From NCBI GenBank assembly GCA_019187365.1, contig JABARE010000038.1, positions 1-64,000 of the forward strand: a stretch of DNA of 64,000 nt, given 5' to 3'. The notes under the pieces are model-generated. The model was not told where the DNA came from and did not search any database. It saw nothing but the letters and a program-made list of their open reading frames with translations. The stretch comes from Saprospiraceae bacterium (lineage in GTDB: Bacteria; Bacteroidota; Bacteroidia; Chitinophagales; Saprospiraceae). How positions within the stretch are numbered: the stretch's first letter is position 1; every line of letters starts with the position of its first letter. The translations under genes and the position numbers were made by a program. This document shows, piece by piece, positions 27,596 to 35,262 of this stretch.

Positions 27596-28168
27596 ATGGC
27601 TGAAATGAACATCCCCGAAAGTGGGGCGAAGAAAGGAAAAAAGAAAGTCCGATCTAAAAAGGCATCCACTCGGGTGGACCTCACCGCGATGGTGGACCTG
27701 GGCTTTTTGCTCATCACTTTTTTCATGCTGGCAACCACTTTTAACAAGCCTAAAACCATGGAGGTGGTGAAGCCTCCAAAAGACGACAAAGTGGAAGAAA
27801 AGGATATCCCCGCCATTAAAATGTCGAAGACCGTAACCTTGCTGCTGGGCAACAACGACAAGGTGTACTGGTATGTTTCCCCGGACGAGATCACCGAAGA
27901 GACCGCTTTTGTCCTCGACAGCACCGATTACGGACCCAGCGGATTGCGGAAGGTCATCCAGCGAAGGGTCGAGGAAGTCCATGAGCAATGGACCGATACG
28001 ACAAACCTCTTTGTCATGATCAAGCCCTTGCCGTCATCGCGCTATAAAAACATCGTCGACGTGCTCGACGAAATGACGATAAACGACGTAAAAACCTATG
28101 CCATTCTCAAGCCCAATGATCCGGTGGATAGTTTGGTTTGTGTTAAAGTAGGCCAACCCAGGAAATAA
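27596..28168 (+). CDS. exbD: ExbD/TolR biopolymer transport protein (second copy)
   Basis: 190 residues. Lys-rich N terminus (KKGKKKVRSKKAS), then RVDLTAMVDLGFLLITFFMLAT with the conserved Asp, and a periplasmic domain ending FVMIKPLPSSRYKNIVDVLDEM. It diverges strongly from the first copy, so this is an old duplication rather than a recent one. Bacteroidota commonly encode two ExbD proteins between exbB and tonB; the two may form a heterodimer in the ExbB pore. Confidence 0.93.
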   Translation: MAEMNIPESGAKKGKKKVRSKKASTRVDLTAMVDLGFLLITFFMLATTFNKPKTMEVVKPPKDDKVEEKDIPAIKMSKTVTLLLGNNDKVYWYVSPDEITEETAFVLDSTDYGPSGLRKVIQRRVEEVHEQWTDTTNLFVMIKPLPSSRYKNIVDVLDEMTINDVKTYAILKPNDPVDSLVCVKVGQPRK

Positions 28169-28216
28169 TTCAGTGAATTCTTTGTTGTACAGTTAGCGCC
28201 TTAAACCACAAGTGAA

Positions 28217-29038
28217 ATGGAAAAAAGGGATTATCTGAAGTTGTCTTGGGAAGACATCCTTTTTGAAGGACGCAACAAGTCTTACGGGGCTTACGTCTTG
28301 CGGAAGATTTACGACAACAACATGTCGAAAGCCTTGATCTTAGGCATTTTGTTGTTCGTTTTTGGCATCAGCGCCCCCATGATCGTCAAACTGGTCAAAG
28401 GGTGGATTCCGGAAAAGGCCAATAAAGAGATCATGAAGGAAGTCGTTCTGGCGGAACCTCCCCCGATGGATCCCAAAAAGCCACCACCACCCCCTCCCCC
28501 TAAAGTCGAACCTCCGCCAATCAAAGACCAGATCAAATTTGTGGCTCCCAAAGTAAAAAAGGATGAGGAAGTCAAAGAAGAGGAGCCGCCACCTCCGACC
28601 ATTGAAGAGATGAAGGACAAAGACATTTCTACGGTGACCAAAGAAGGTGAAGAAGGCGGGATCGATGAATCTTTGACGGAACCCCCTCCTGTGATGGAAG
28701 AAGTTAAGCCGAAGGAAGAGGAGGTATTTAACTACGTCGAACAGATGCCAGCGTTTCCCGATGGAGAATCGGCGATGATGAAGTACATCCGGGAGAATGT
28801 GCGCTATCCGTCCATCGCCAAAGAGAACGGCATCGAAGGAACGGTAGTCATTCAATTTGTAGTTTCCTCCTCCGGCGACATCAAAAAAGTGCAGGTTGCA
28901 CGAGGCATTGGAGGTGGTTGCGACGAAGAGGCGGTCCGCGTAGTGAGATCCATGCCAAACTGGAGGCCTGGCAAACACAACGGAAAAGCCGTTCCGGTCA
29001 GTTTTACCCTTCCAATTCGCTTTAAGCTGGAGGGCTGA
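28217..29038 (+). CDS. tonB: TonB energy transducer
   Basis: 273 residues. The cytoplasmic N terminus contains LSWEDILFEGRNKSYGAYVLR, conserved in Bacteroidota TonB proteins. One membrane helix follows (ALILGILLFVFGISAPMIV), then a Pro/Glu/Lys-rich periplasmic linker (about 75-165) with PPPPPPPKVEPPP, and a C-terminal TonB domain from about 175: FPDGESAMMKYIRENVRYP, EGTVVIQFVVSSSGDIKKV, VRVVRSMPNWRPGKHNGK, SFTLPIRF. It links inner-membrane energy to outer-membrane receptors. It is followed after two bases by a small membrane protein gene. Confidence 0.95.
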   Translation: MEKRDYLKLSWEDILFEGRNKSYGAYVLRKIYDNNMSKALILGILLFVFGISAPMIVKLVKGWIPEKANKEIMKEVVLAEPPPMDPKKPPPPPPPKVEPPPIKDQIKFVAPKVKKDEEVKEEEPPPPTIEEMKDKDISTVTKEGEEGGIDESLTEPPPVMEEVKPKEEEVFNYVEQMPAFPDGESAMMKYIRENVRYPSIAKENGIEGTVVIQFVVSSSGDIKKVQVARGIGGGCDEEAVRVVRSMPNWRPGKHNGKAVPVSFTLPIRFKLEG

Positions 29039-29040
29039 GC

Positions 29041-29217
29041 ATGCCACTGCATAAGTGGGTGCTTTATCTGATTGCCCTGGCCTATGCCGGGATGGGTTTG
29101 TTTTTTTTGCATTTTAAGCCCGTAGCAGCCCCCTGGCACGAGGTCATGGCAATTGCCTGTTTTGGCTTGGCTGCGCTTCGCGTTTACAGGGCAACGAACT
29201 ACCAAATCAAGTCTTGA
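29041..29217 (+). CDS. 58-residue two-helix membrane protein
   Basis: ATG at 29041, stop TGA at 29215-29217, beginning two bases after the tonB stop. The product starts MPLHKWVLYLIALAYAGMG. Two hydrophobic segments, LYLIALAYAGMGLFFLHF (about 8-25) and WHEVMAIACFGLAALRVYRA (about 32-51), are joined by a short Pro-containing turn and end in a basic tail (RVYRATNYQIKS). I do not recognise a named family. Tight coupling suggests co-expression with the TonB system, perhaps as a small accessory subunit; that is inference. Confidence 0.65.
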   Translation: MPLHKWVLYLIALAYAGMGLFFLHFKPVAAPWHEVMAIACFGLAALRVYRATNYQIKS

Positions 29218-29366
29218 TCGCCGAAGAGGCTGTTGATGAAGTGCCTTTCATTTACCTGCTTCCTGTGAGATTTTTTTTTTTGAGGGAATGCGCGGGGCTA
29301 AGTCTGCCTGCAGGCAATATTTTGAAGATCGAAAATTGGCCTGAGGCGCCCCAATTTTGACGGTTG

Positions 29367-29374
29367 TATCTTTG
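29367..29374 (+). promoter_or_regulatory. -7 box of rmuC
   Basis: TATCTTTG is an exact TAnnTTTG match ending four bases before the GTG used as rmuC start. If active, transcription would begin at or near the start codon (leaderless mRNA), or the true start is the in-frame GTG at 29394. Confidence 0.4.
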
Positions 29375-29378
29375 AAGG

Positions 29379-30830
29379 GTGGAGTCATTTGATGTGTTAT
29401 CCTTTCTTTTGGGTGCCTGCTTAGGTCTTGTAGCCCTCCTTTTTGTCAGGCAGGCTTTGTCTCGCGAACGCGAGGCAGCCGTTCGCGAAGTGGCCGGACA
29501 GGCCGCGCGCCTCCAGGCTCTGGAAGAGCAGAACCGGATGCTGCGTCAGGAATTGGAGCAGCATTTTCAGCGACACGAAGCCCGGGTCAGGGAAGTTGCC
29601 GATCAACTTGCGGTGATCAGCGCACAAAAAGCAGGGCTGGATGCGGCGCGGGAACAACTGGCACGTCTGGACAACGAATTGAATGCCAGCAGGGGCATTC
29701 ATTCAGGGGCACTCCTTGAAATCTCAACATTGCGGGAGCAACTGGCAGCACGACAAAATGAAAACAAGTTTCTCCTCGAAAAATTGGATAACCAGCGCAG
29801 CGAATTTGACGCGCTCAGGAAACAGGCGCAACTCGAATTTCAACAAATCGCAAACCGCATTCTGGAAGAAAAATCACAGCGCTTTGCCAATACAAACAAA
29901 GAGGCCATCGACGCCATCCTCAAGCCCCTGGGCGAAAATCTGGAATCTTTTAAGAAAAAAGTGGAAGAGACCTACGACAAGGAATCCAAACAGCGCTTCT
30001 CCCTTGAGGAAAAGGTGCGCGAACTCATCCAGATGAATCACCGGCTCAGCCAGGAGGCCAATAATCTTACCTCTGCCTTAAAGGGCCAGTCGAAAAAACA
30101 GGGCAACTGGGGGGAAGTGATCCTGGAAAGCATATTGGAGAAATCGGGTCTGGTAAAAAACCGGGAATACGTCATCCAACAAAGCGTTCAAACGGAGGAG
30201 GGAAGACGCCTGCAACCCGACATCGTAGTTTACCTGCCGGAGTCGCGGGCCATTGTCATCGATTCAAAAGTCACCCTGGTAGCATACGATCGTTACGTTT
30301 CGGCAGAAGAGACGGAGGCGCAGGAACTGGCTGCTCGCCAGCACATCCAATCCATCTACCGGCACATCGACCAACTCAGCGAAAAGAAATACGACACGGT
30401 GGCAGGCACCCTCGATTTTACCATGATGTTCATCCCCATTGAACCGGCGTATCTTCTCGCCATCCAGATGGATCCGGAGTTGTGGGCTTATGCCTATGCA
30501 AAACGAATCTTACTCATCAGTCCGACCAACCTCATTGCTGCGTTGAAGCTGGTAGCCGACCTGTGGAAGAGAGAACACCAGAGCAGGAATGCATTGGAAA
30601 TTGCCCGTCAGGGGGAGAGACTCTATGAAAAGGTGGTGGGTTTTCTGGACACCATGGAAGACATGGGCCGGCATATTGCAAAGACCCAGGACAGCTATTT
30701 TAAAGCAGTTGGCCAACTCAAGGATGGCCGGGGAAGCGTGGTAAAGCAGGCACAGACCCTGAGGCGGCTTGGCCTGAACTCAGAAAAGGAAATCCCGGAA
30801 CCCCTGCTACCTGCTGACGACGAAGTCTAA
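29379..30830 (+). CDS. rmuC: DNA recombination protein RmuC
   Basis: 483 residues, normal for the family. An N-terminal membrane anchor (VLSFLLGACLGLVALLFVRQ), a coiled coil over about 25-165 (many Arg, Glu, Leu and Gln), then the RmuC domain: KGQSKKQGNWGEVILESILEKSGL, YVIQQSVQTEEGRRLQPDIVVYLPE, IVIDSKVTLVAYDRY, FTMMFIPIEPAYLLA and RILLISPTNLIAALKLVADLW. The core belongs to the restriction-endonuclease-like nuclease group, and the protein limits inversions at short inverted repeats. A GTG at 29379 or 29394 is the start. Its substrate preference is of interest given the palindromes in this genome. Confidence 0.93.
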   Translation: MESFDVLSFLLGACLGLVALLFVRQALSREREAAVREVAGQAARLQALEEQNRMLRQELEQHFQRHEARVREVADQLAVISAQKAGLDAAREQLARLDNELNASRGIHSGALLEISTLREQLAARQNENKFLLEKLDNQRSEFDALRKQAQLEFQQIANRILEEKSQRFANTNKEAIDAILKPLGENLESFKKKVEETYDKESKQRFSLEEKVRELIQMNHRLSQEANNLTSALKGQSKKQGNWGEVILESILEKSGLVKNREYVIQQSVQTEEGRRLQPDIVVYLPESRAIVIDSKVTLVAYDRYVSAEETEAQELAARQHIQSIYRHIDQLSEKKYDTVAGTLDFTMMFIPIEPAYLLAIQMDPELWAYAYAKRILLISPTNLIAALKLVADLWKREHQSRNALEIARQGERLYEKVVGFLDTMEDMGRHIAKTQDSYFKAVGQLKDGRGSVVKQAQTLRRLGLNSEKEIPEPLLPADDEV

Positions 30831-30870
30831 CGTGGGTCCTGCTGAAGGCAATCAACGGATATCTATTAAA

Positions 30871-30928
30871 CATAATATATAAATAATTATAAATTAATAC
30901 AATATTAATTATAAAAAAATATAATATG
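30871..30928. repeat. AT-only imperfect palindrome (copy c)
   Basis: Outer arms CATAATATAT (30871-30880) and ATATAATATG (30919-30928) have one mismatch. Inner arms TTATAAATTAATA (30887-30899) and TATTAATTATAA (30903-30914) differ by one base of length. It lies between rmuC and the promoter of the next gene. Confidence 0.6.
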
Positions 30929-30976
30929 ATATTGAAAAAATCGAATGAGCGCCTGTTAAAATTCGACTTTTCGGGC

Positions 30977-31004
30977 TTGCGGCAGCGCTTTTTCTTTACA
31001 TTTG
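30977..31004 (+). promoter_or_regulatory. Promoter of the Omp28-like gene
   Basis: TACATTTG (30997-31004) fits TAnnTTTG exactly, with TTG at 30977-30979 as -33 element (17-base spacer, slightly short). The ATG follows 37 bases after the -7 box. Confidence 0.5.
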
Positions 31005-31041
31005 ATCGTCCATTTCTTTTCTTTACAGCAAAACTCAACTT

Positions 31042-33078
31042 ATGAAACGAATTCTACTTGTCATTTTTTCTGCAGTTTTCGGGTATGGCCTTTGGGCTCA
31101 GGACAGTTTCTCCGACGATTTTGAACAATACACGGCGGGTGCATTCATCGCAGCCAGTTCAAACGTTTGGTCGACCTGGAGCGGCGTCAAGGGCGGGGCT
31201 GACGACACCCGGGTCAGCAACGAACGTGCCCGCAGCGGTGCCAATTCCCTTAAATTTCTTTCAACCTCATCCGGGGGAGGTCCGGCAGACGTCATCTTGC
31301 CATTTGGCGGAAAGAGGACTACGGGTACCTTTTCCCTGGAGATGTACTTCTACGTCGTAGCAAATAAGGGGGCTTATTTCAATTTTCAGGGCAATACCAC
31401 CCCGGGTCAAATCTGGTCGCTCGATGCCTTTTTTGATCCCAACGGCGACGTGCGTTTCACCCTGGGGACAGGAGGAGCCGGCACGATAGCTAGCGGGAAA
31501 CACCCCAAAGACAGTTGGTTTAAAGTGAATGTAGTTGCCAACCTCACCGACAACGTCTGGGAAGCTTTTATCGATGGCACTTCCCTTGGCAGCTGGTCGA
31601 ATCCAAACAATTCACTTGCTTCCATGGACCTGTTCCCGACGAGTTCGAACAACCAGTCGGAATTTTTTGTGGACGACTTGAGCTATATTTTTGAGCCGTT
31701 CATCGCTCCGGATCTGGATGCTTCCCTTACAGCCGCGAACATCCGGCCAAAAGCCCTTACCGGTACGAGCTGGCCCGCATCTGTAAAAATTAAAAACGTA
31801 GGCCGCAACAAGATCACCTCGATCGAATTGGAGTGGTCGCTGGCAGGTGGTACTCCGGTAACGGAAAACTTTGCGCTCAACCTGGATTCCCTGGTCGAGT
31901 CTGCTCCACTGCCCTTGAGTCAAAACGTGACGTTTGCTCCCGGCAATGCCACGATCGACTTTGCCATCATAAAGGTCAATGGTGCGACCGACGACAAGGC
32001 AGCCAACAATGCAAAGTCGGTGCGACTCGAAGGCGTCACCCCTGCTCCGGATAAAAAGATCGTCGTAGAAGAAGCTACCGGTACCTGGTGTCAGTGGTGT
32101 CCCCGTGGAGCGGTTTACCTCGACTCCTTGTCGAAGCTTTATCCGGAACACTTTATCGGCATAGCAGTACACAACCGGGATCCCATGGCCGTGGCCGTGT
32201 ACGATGCGGGTCTGACCACGTTTCCTGGATTCACTGGGTTTCCGCAGGTGGTGACCAACCGCAGGACCCTGAGCGATCCCAGCGCAATAGAGCCCATCTT
32301 CTATAACCAGATCGTCGAACTTTCTCCCGTAGTTCTCGATGCAGGTGCAGCGTTCGATGCAGGTACGCGCAAACTCACCATTGAAGCCAAAGCCCATTTT
32401 GCAGAAGCCGTCTCAGGCGACTATCGCTTTAACCTCGTCGTTGTGGAAGACGAAGTGCGCGGTACAGCTTCCGGTTATAACCAGTCCAATGCCTATGCCG
32501 GAGGTGCGAATGGCGTGATGGGCGGCTACGAGTTGTTGCCCAATCCTGTTCCTGCTGCGCGCATGGTCTATAACCATGTAGGGCGCGCTATCCTCGACGG
32601 TTGGGGAGGTCAGGCTGGATTTCTTCCGGCAGACATTCCCGAAGGAACTGAATACATCAAGTCATGGGACTTCACCATACCTGCCGGCTTTACCCCAGCC
32701 AACATGAAACTGGTTGCCATGATGCTCGATCCCAACGGTGAGATCATCAATGCGGCTGAAGTCAGCTTCGACGACGCGATCGCAAAGGGACTTTTCACCT
32801 CAAGCAAAGACCCGGGTGCTTCGGCAGATGCATGGTTTGTTTTCCCCAATCCGGTTGAAGACCTGGCCAGCGTACACGTATCCATCAGCGAACCGGTAGA
32901 GCTTAGCTTGCAACTCCGCGATGCTTACGGGCGGGAGCTGGCAAAGCGCTCCTATGGCAGAAAGAGCGGCGCATTCGAGTTGCCCATTCAAACCGCACCA
33001 CTCGAGCAGGGCAATTATTTTGTAGTGCTCACACTCGGAAATCAAACTTCCGTAAAAATGATCACGGTGCTTCGTTGA
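31042..33078 (+). CDS. Omp28-like surface protein with CQWC motif and T9SS sorting domain
   Basis: 678 residues. Signal MKRILLVIFSAVFGYGLWAQ. The first part (about 22-220) is a jelly-roll-like domain (ARSGANSLKFLSTSSGG, WEAFIDGTSLGSW). An Ig-like segment follows, then the Omp28/thioredoxin-like part from about 340: VEEATGTWCQWCPRGAVYLD, where WCQWC mimics a thioredoxin active site, and FPGFTGFPQVVTNR with the cis-Pro-like position. The type A sorting domain starts about 600 (FVFPNPVEDLASVHV) and ends SVKMITVLR. Inference: a surface thiol-redox or sensing protein. Compare the protein at 17252-18910. Confidence 0.85.
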   Translation: MKRILLVIFSAVFGYGLWAQDSFSDDFEQYTAGAFIAASSNVWSTWSGVKGGADDTRVSNERARSGANSLKFLSTSSGGGPADVILPFGGKRTTGTFSLEMYFYVVANKGAYFNFQGNTTPGQIWSLDAFFDPNGDVRFTLGTGGAGTIASGKHPKDSWFKVNVVANLTDNVWEAFIDGTSLGSWSNPNNSLASMDLFPTSSNNQSEFFVDDLSYIFEPFIAPDLDASLTAANIRPKALTGTSWPASVKIKNVGRNKITSIELEWSLAGGTPVTENFALNLDSLVESAPLPLSQNVTFAPGNATIDFAIIKVNGATDDKAANNAKSVRLEGVTPAPDKKIVVEEATGTWCQWCPRGAVYLDSLSKLYPEHFIGIAVHNRDPMAVAVYDAGLTTFPGFTGFPQVVTNRRTLSDPSAIEPIFYNQIVELSPVVLDAGAAFDAGTRKLTIEAKAHFAEAVSGDYRFNLVVVEDEVRGTASGYNQSNAYAGGANGVMGGYELLPNPVPAARMVYNHVGRAILDGWGGQAGFLPADIPEGTEYIKSWDFTIPAGFTPANMKLVAMMLDPNGEIINAAEVSFDDAIAKGLFTSSKDPGASADAWFVFPNPVEDLASVHVSISEPVELSLQLRDAYGRELAKRSYGRKSGAFELPIQTAPLEQGNYFVVLTLGNQTSVKMITVLR

Positions 33079-33109
33079 TCTGCATCGGTCGATAACAAGA
33101 ATTTGTGTA

Positions 33110-33143
33110 AAGCTGCTGCATATACTGCAGCAGCTTTTTTTTT
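33110..33143 (+). terminator. Intrinsic terminator of the CQWC protein gene
   Basis: AAGCTGCTGCA (33110-33120), loop TATAC, TGCAGCAGCTT (33126-33136), nine T to 33143. Confidence 0.93.
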
Positions 33144-33306
33144 AGGGGGATGTGCGGCAAGAGAATTGCCTGGAGCGTTTAGCTGATTCCTTCTGAAGTC
33201 ACAGGATGATGTGAACCGCGTACGCACTGTGTTACGCACTAAAGATCGTTATGCCACCGGACGCCGGTTGAGGATCAGCGCTGCCGGACTCAGCAGGCAA
33301 CTTCGT

Positions 33307-34461
33307 TCAGTAACGTATGAGCGGGGATGGATCTTTGGGCGTCGCTCCTTTCCATACTTCCAGATGCATTTCGTAATTTCCGGTTTCATTGGGCAGGGAC
33401 TTGCCCAGCACCGATGACCGAGCAATGCGCTCACCTTCCCTTAGAAGTACGGTCTGGAGATTGGAGTAGACGATGTAGTGGCCTCCGGAACGCGTGATGA
33501 CGACGTAATCGCGATCCTGCATACGCCGGATTTGTACGACTTCCGCATCCGTCGCGGCACGCACAAAAGGTTCTGGAGATTGCAGGTCAATGCCATTGTT
33601 TCGCAACTGAAGGTGTGGACTGCCTGACGCCATGTTTTTTCCAAAACGGGATAGGATGATCGCGTTTTCCATGGGCATCACCAGAGCAAGATGTTCTTTT
33701 TCCTTTTTGTTTGCGTTCGTTTGTTTGTTGAGATGGAGAACACTTCCCGAGATGAAGCTTGATGATTGGTCTTTTTTTCGTTTGTAGGAGCCGAGGTCCG
33801 ATGCCAGGCTCTCCTGCTTATCGTTTAGACGGGTAATCAGGTCTTTGACCTGCTGCAAATCTTCCGAAAGGCACCGGCGATCCTCTGCCGAAATGGTGCT
33901 GATGGAATCTTTTAAACGCGAGATGGCTTGCAGTTTCAACATTTCGCTTTTCATTTCTTCCTGTGACCTTTCTAGTGTGCGCATCGTTTCTCTGAGTCTG
34001 CGTTCTACCAACTGCAGGATGTACCACCGGCGAACCTGCATTTCAAGGTTTTCCGGATACATCATACCCAGGAATGGGTTAAACGTGATGCGGTGCAGCG
34101 CTTTCATTTTAAGCAACCGGAAGTATTCTGACTTCAGTTTTACCATTCTGGGATGCAATAATTTAAAACGATGATCGGCGCGGTGCCAATCAAGCTGGTA
34201 TTGCGCGATTTCCTTTTGGAGGGTATCCTGTAGCTCGCTGCGGTAACGGATCTGACTTTGCAGGACATCGAGTTGTTTGAGTGCACTCAATTTTTGTTGG
34301 CCCGTATTGCGCAATAGCGTTTGTGTCGTCTCTATTGCTTGTTGCAGACGTTCGGTACTTCCGGGCGTTGTGATACTTTGTTCTTGTGTCCAAAGCAGGA
34401 GAGGAATGCCCGGTATCAGGAGAAGGTTTCTGAGGACCCTGAAATTGAGAATTGCCCTCAT
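33307..34461 (-). CDS. EnvC-like murein hydrolase activator (degenerate M23 domain)
   Basis: 384 residues from the ATG at 34461, which overlaps the upstream stop (ATGA). Signal MRAILNFRVLRNLLLIPGIPLLLW. Long coiled coils at about 35-130 and 150-245 match the EnvC organisation. The C-terminal LytM domain reads NNGIDL where catalytic M23 has HxGxD, YSNL where YxHL is expected, and MHLEV where HxH is expected, so zinc ligands are mostly lost. Such proteins activate amidases at the division site rather than cut murein. The order TPR, DUF4292-type lipoprotein, EnvC-like is recurrent in Bacteroidota. Confidence 0.88.
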   Translation of the reverse strand: MRAILNFRVLRNLLLIPGIPLLLWTQEQSITTPGSTERLQQAIETTQTLLRNTGQQKLSALKQLDVLQSQIRYRSELQDTLQKEIAQYQLDWHRADHRFKLLHPRMVKLKSEYFRLLKMKALHRITFNPFLGMMYPENLEMQVRRWYILQLVERRLRETMRTLERSQEEMKSEMLKLQAISRLKDSISTISAEDRRCLSEDLQQVKDLITRLNDKQESLASDLGSYKRKKDQSSSFISGSVLHLNKQTNANKKEKEHLALVMPMENAIILSRFGKNMASGSPHLQLRNNGIDLQSPEPFVRAATDAEVVQIRRMQDRDYVVITRSGGHYIVYSNLQTVLLREGERIARSSVLGKSLPNETGNYEMHLEVWKGATPKDPSPLIRY

Positions 34462-35246
34462 TCCTGGCGGGTGTAATGAGCAGGTATGAGGAAGTTGAAT
34501 TTGGGAAGGGCAATCCGGTCGAAACGTTCCCATGTCCATTGTGCTTCCCTGATTTCGCCGGTGTCATTTTGGCGGATATGCGCTAAAATATTTTCAGGTG
34601 ACCACACCGCGTTGTTTTGCCGGTATTGGGAGATTGTAGTTTCCAGTGTGTATTCCTGTGTCTCGAAATAAAAGGCAACCGGCATCAGGTTCTTTTTATC
34701 GCAAATGATCCTGGTTCGCAGCGAATCATTTTGACCAGCGAGTTCATAATGTTTTCCGCTTTCAGATGCACTTAAATTCAAACCATCTGGCAGGAAATAA
34801 CCATTTATGAGAAGGTCTTGCACCATTTGCAGTTTGGGATACACGGGTTGTGGCAACCAGCCCAACCCGGCGAGTTCGCCGTGAGTATAGTTTTTGTCAA
34901 TGCGGTTGATCAGATGATAGCGGTCATTTGTGAGCATGATGCGCCCAAGTTCCACCCCAGCCTTTTTTAATGCGATCTGGCATGCACTGTCGCGCAGGGA
35001 TTGCATAACAATTTGGGCAGATCCGGTCTCTTCCCGGGAAGAGGCATATTCCAGTTGAGCTTTTCCGGAAAAGTTGGGGGGATGCAGCGAGTGTTTCAGG
35101 CAATCGATCATTTCCTTGGCAATGATTTCCCTTCCATCGAAGTGATCGGGTTTGCGGGAGTCTGGAAGGGTGCGACGCTGGCATGAGGAGACCAGTATGG
35201 CCAGCAGGATTGTGAAAAACGCGCGGTGAACTTGGAGTGGTTTCAA
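34458..35246 (-). CDS. DUF4292-type lipoprotein
   Basis: 262 residues from a TTG at 35246, 16 bases after the stop of the TPR gene. The frame is open far upstream within the TPR gene, but only this start gives a lipoprotein signal (VHRAFFTILLAILVSSC). The body is beta-rich: FSGKAQLEYASSREETGSAQ, ELGRIMLTNDRYHLINRI, and repeated strands such as LMPVAFYFETQEYTLE, in keeping with an outer-membrane lipoprotein of the LolA/LolB-like beta fold seen in DUF4292. The last four bases overlap the EnvC-like start. Role unknown; context suggests envelope assembly. Confidence 0.8.
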   Translation of the reverse strand: MKPLQVHRAFFTILLAILVSSCQRRTLPDSRKPDHFDGREIIAKEMIDCLKHSLHPPNFSGKAQLEYASSREETGSAQIVMQSLRDSACQIALKKAGVELGRIMLTNDRYHLINRIDKNYTHGELAGLGWLPQPVYPKLQMVQDLLINGYFLPDGLNLSASESGKHYELAGQNDSLRTRIICDKKNLMPVAFYFETQEYTLETTISQYRQNNAVWSPENILAHIRQNDTGEIREAQWTWERFDRIALPKFNFLIPAHYTRQE

Positions 35247-35262
35247 AATGAGGGAGCTTGAA

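Noticed and set aside
31612..32397. 261-codon minus-strand frame
   Set aside because: Antisense to the well-supported CQWC T9SS protein; no start context or family match.
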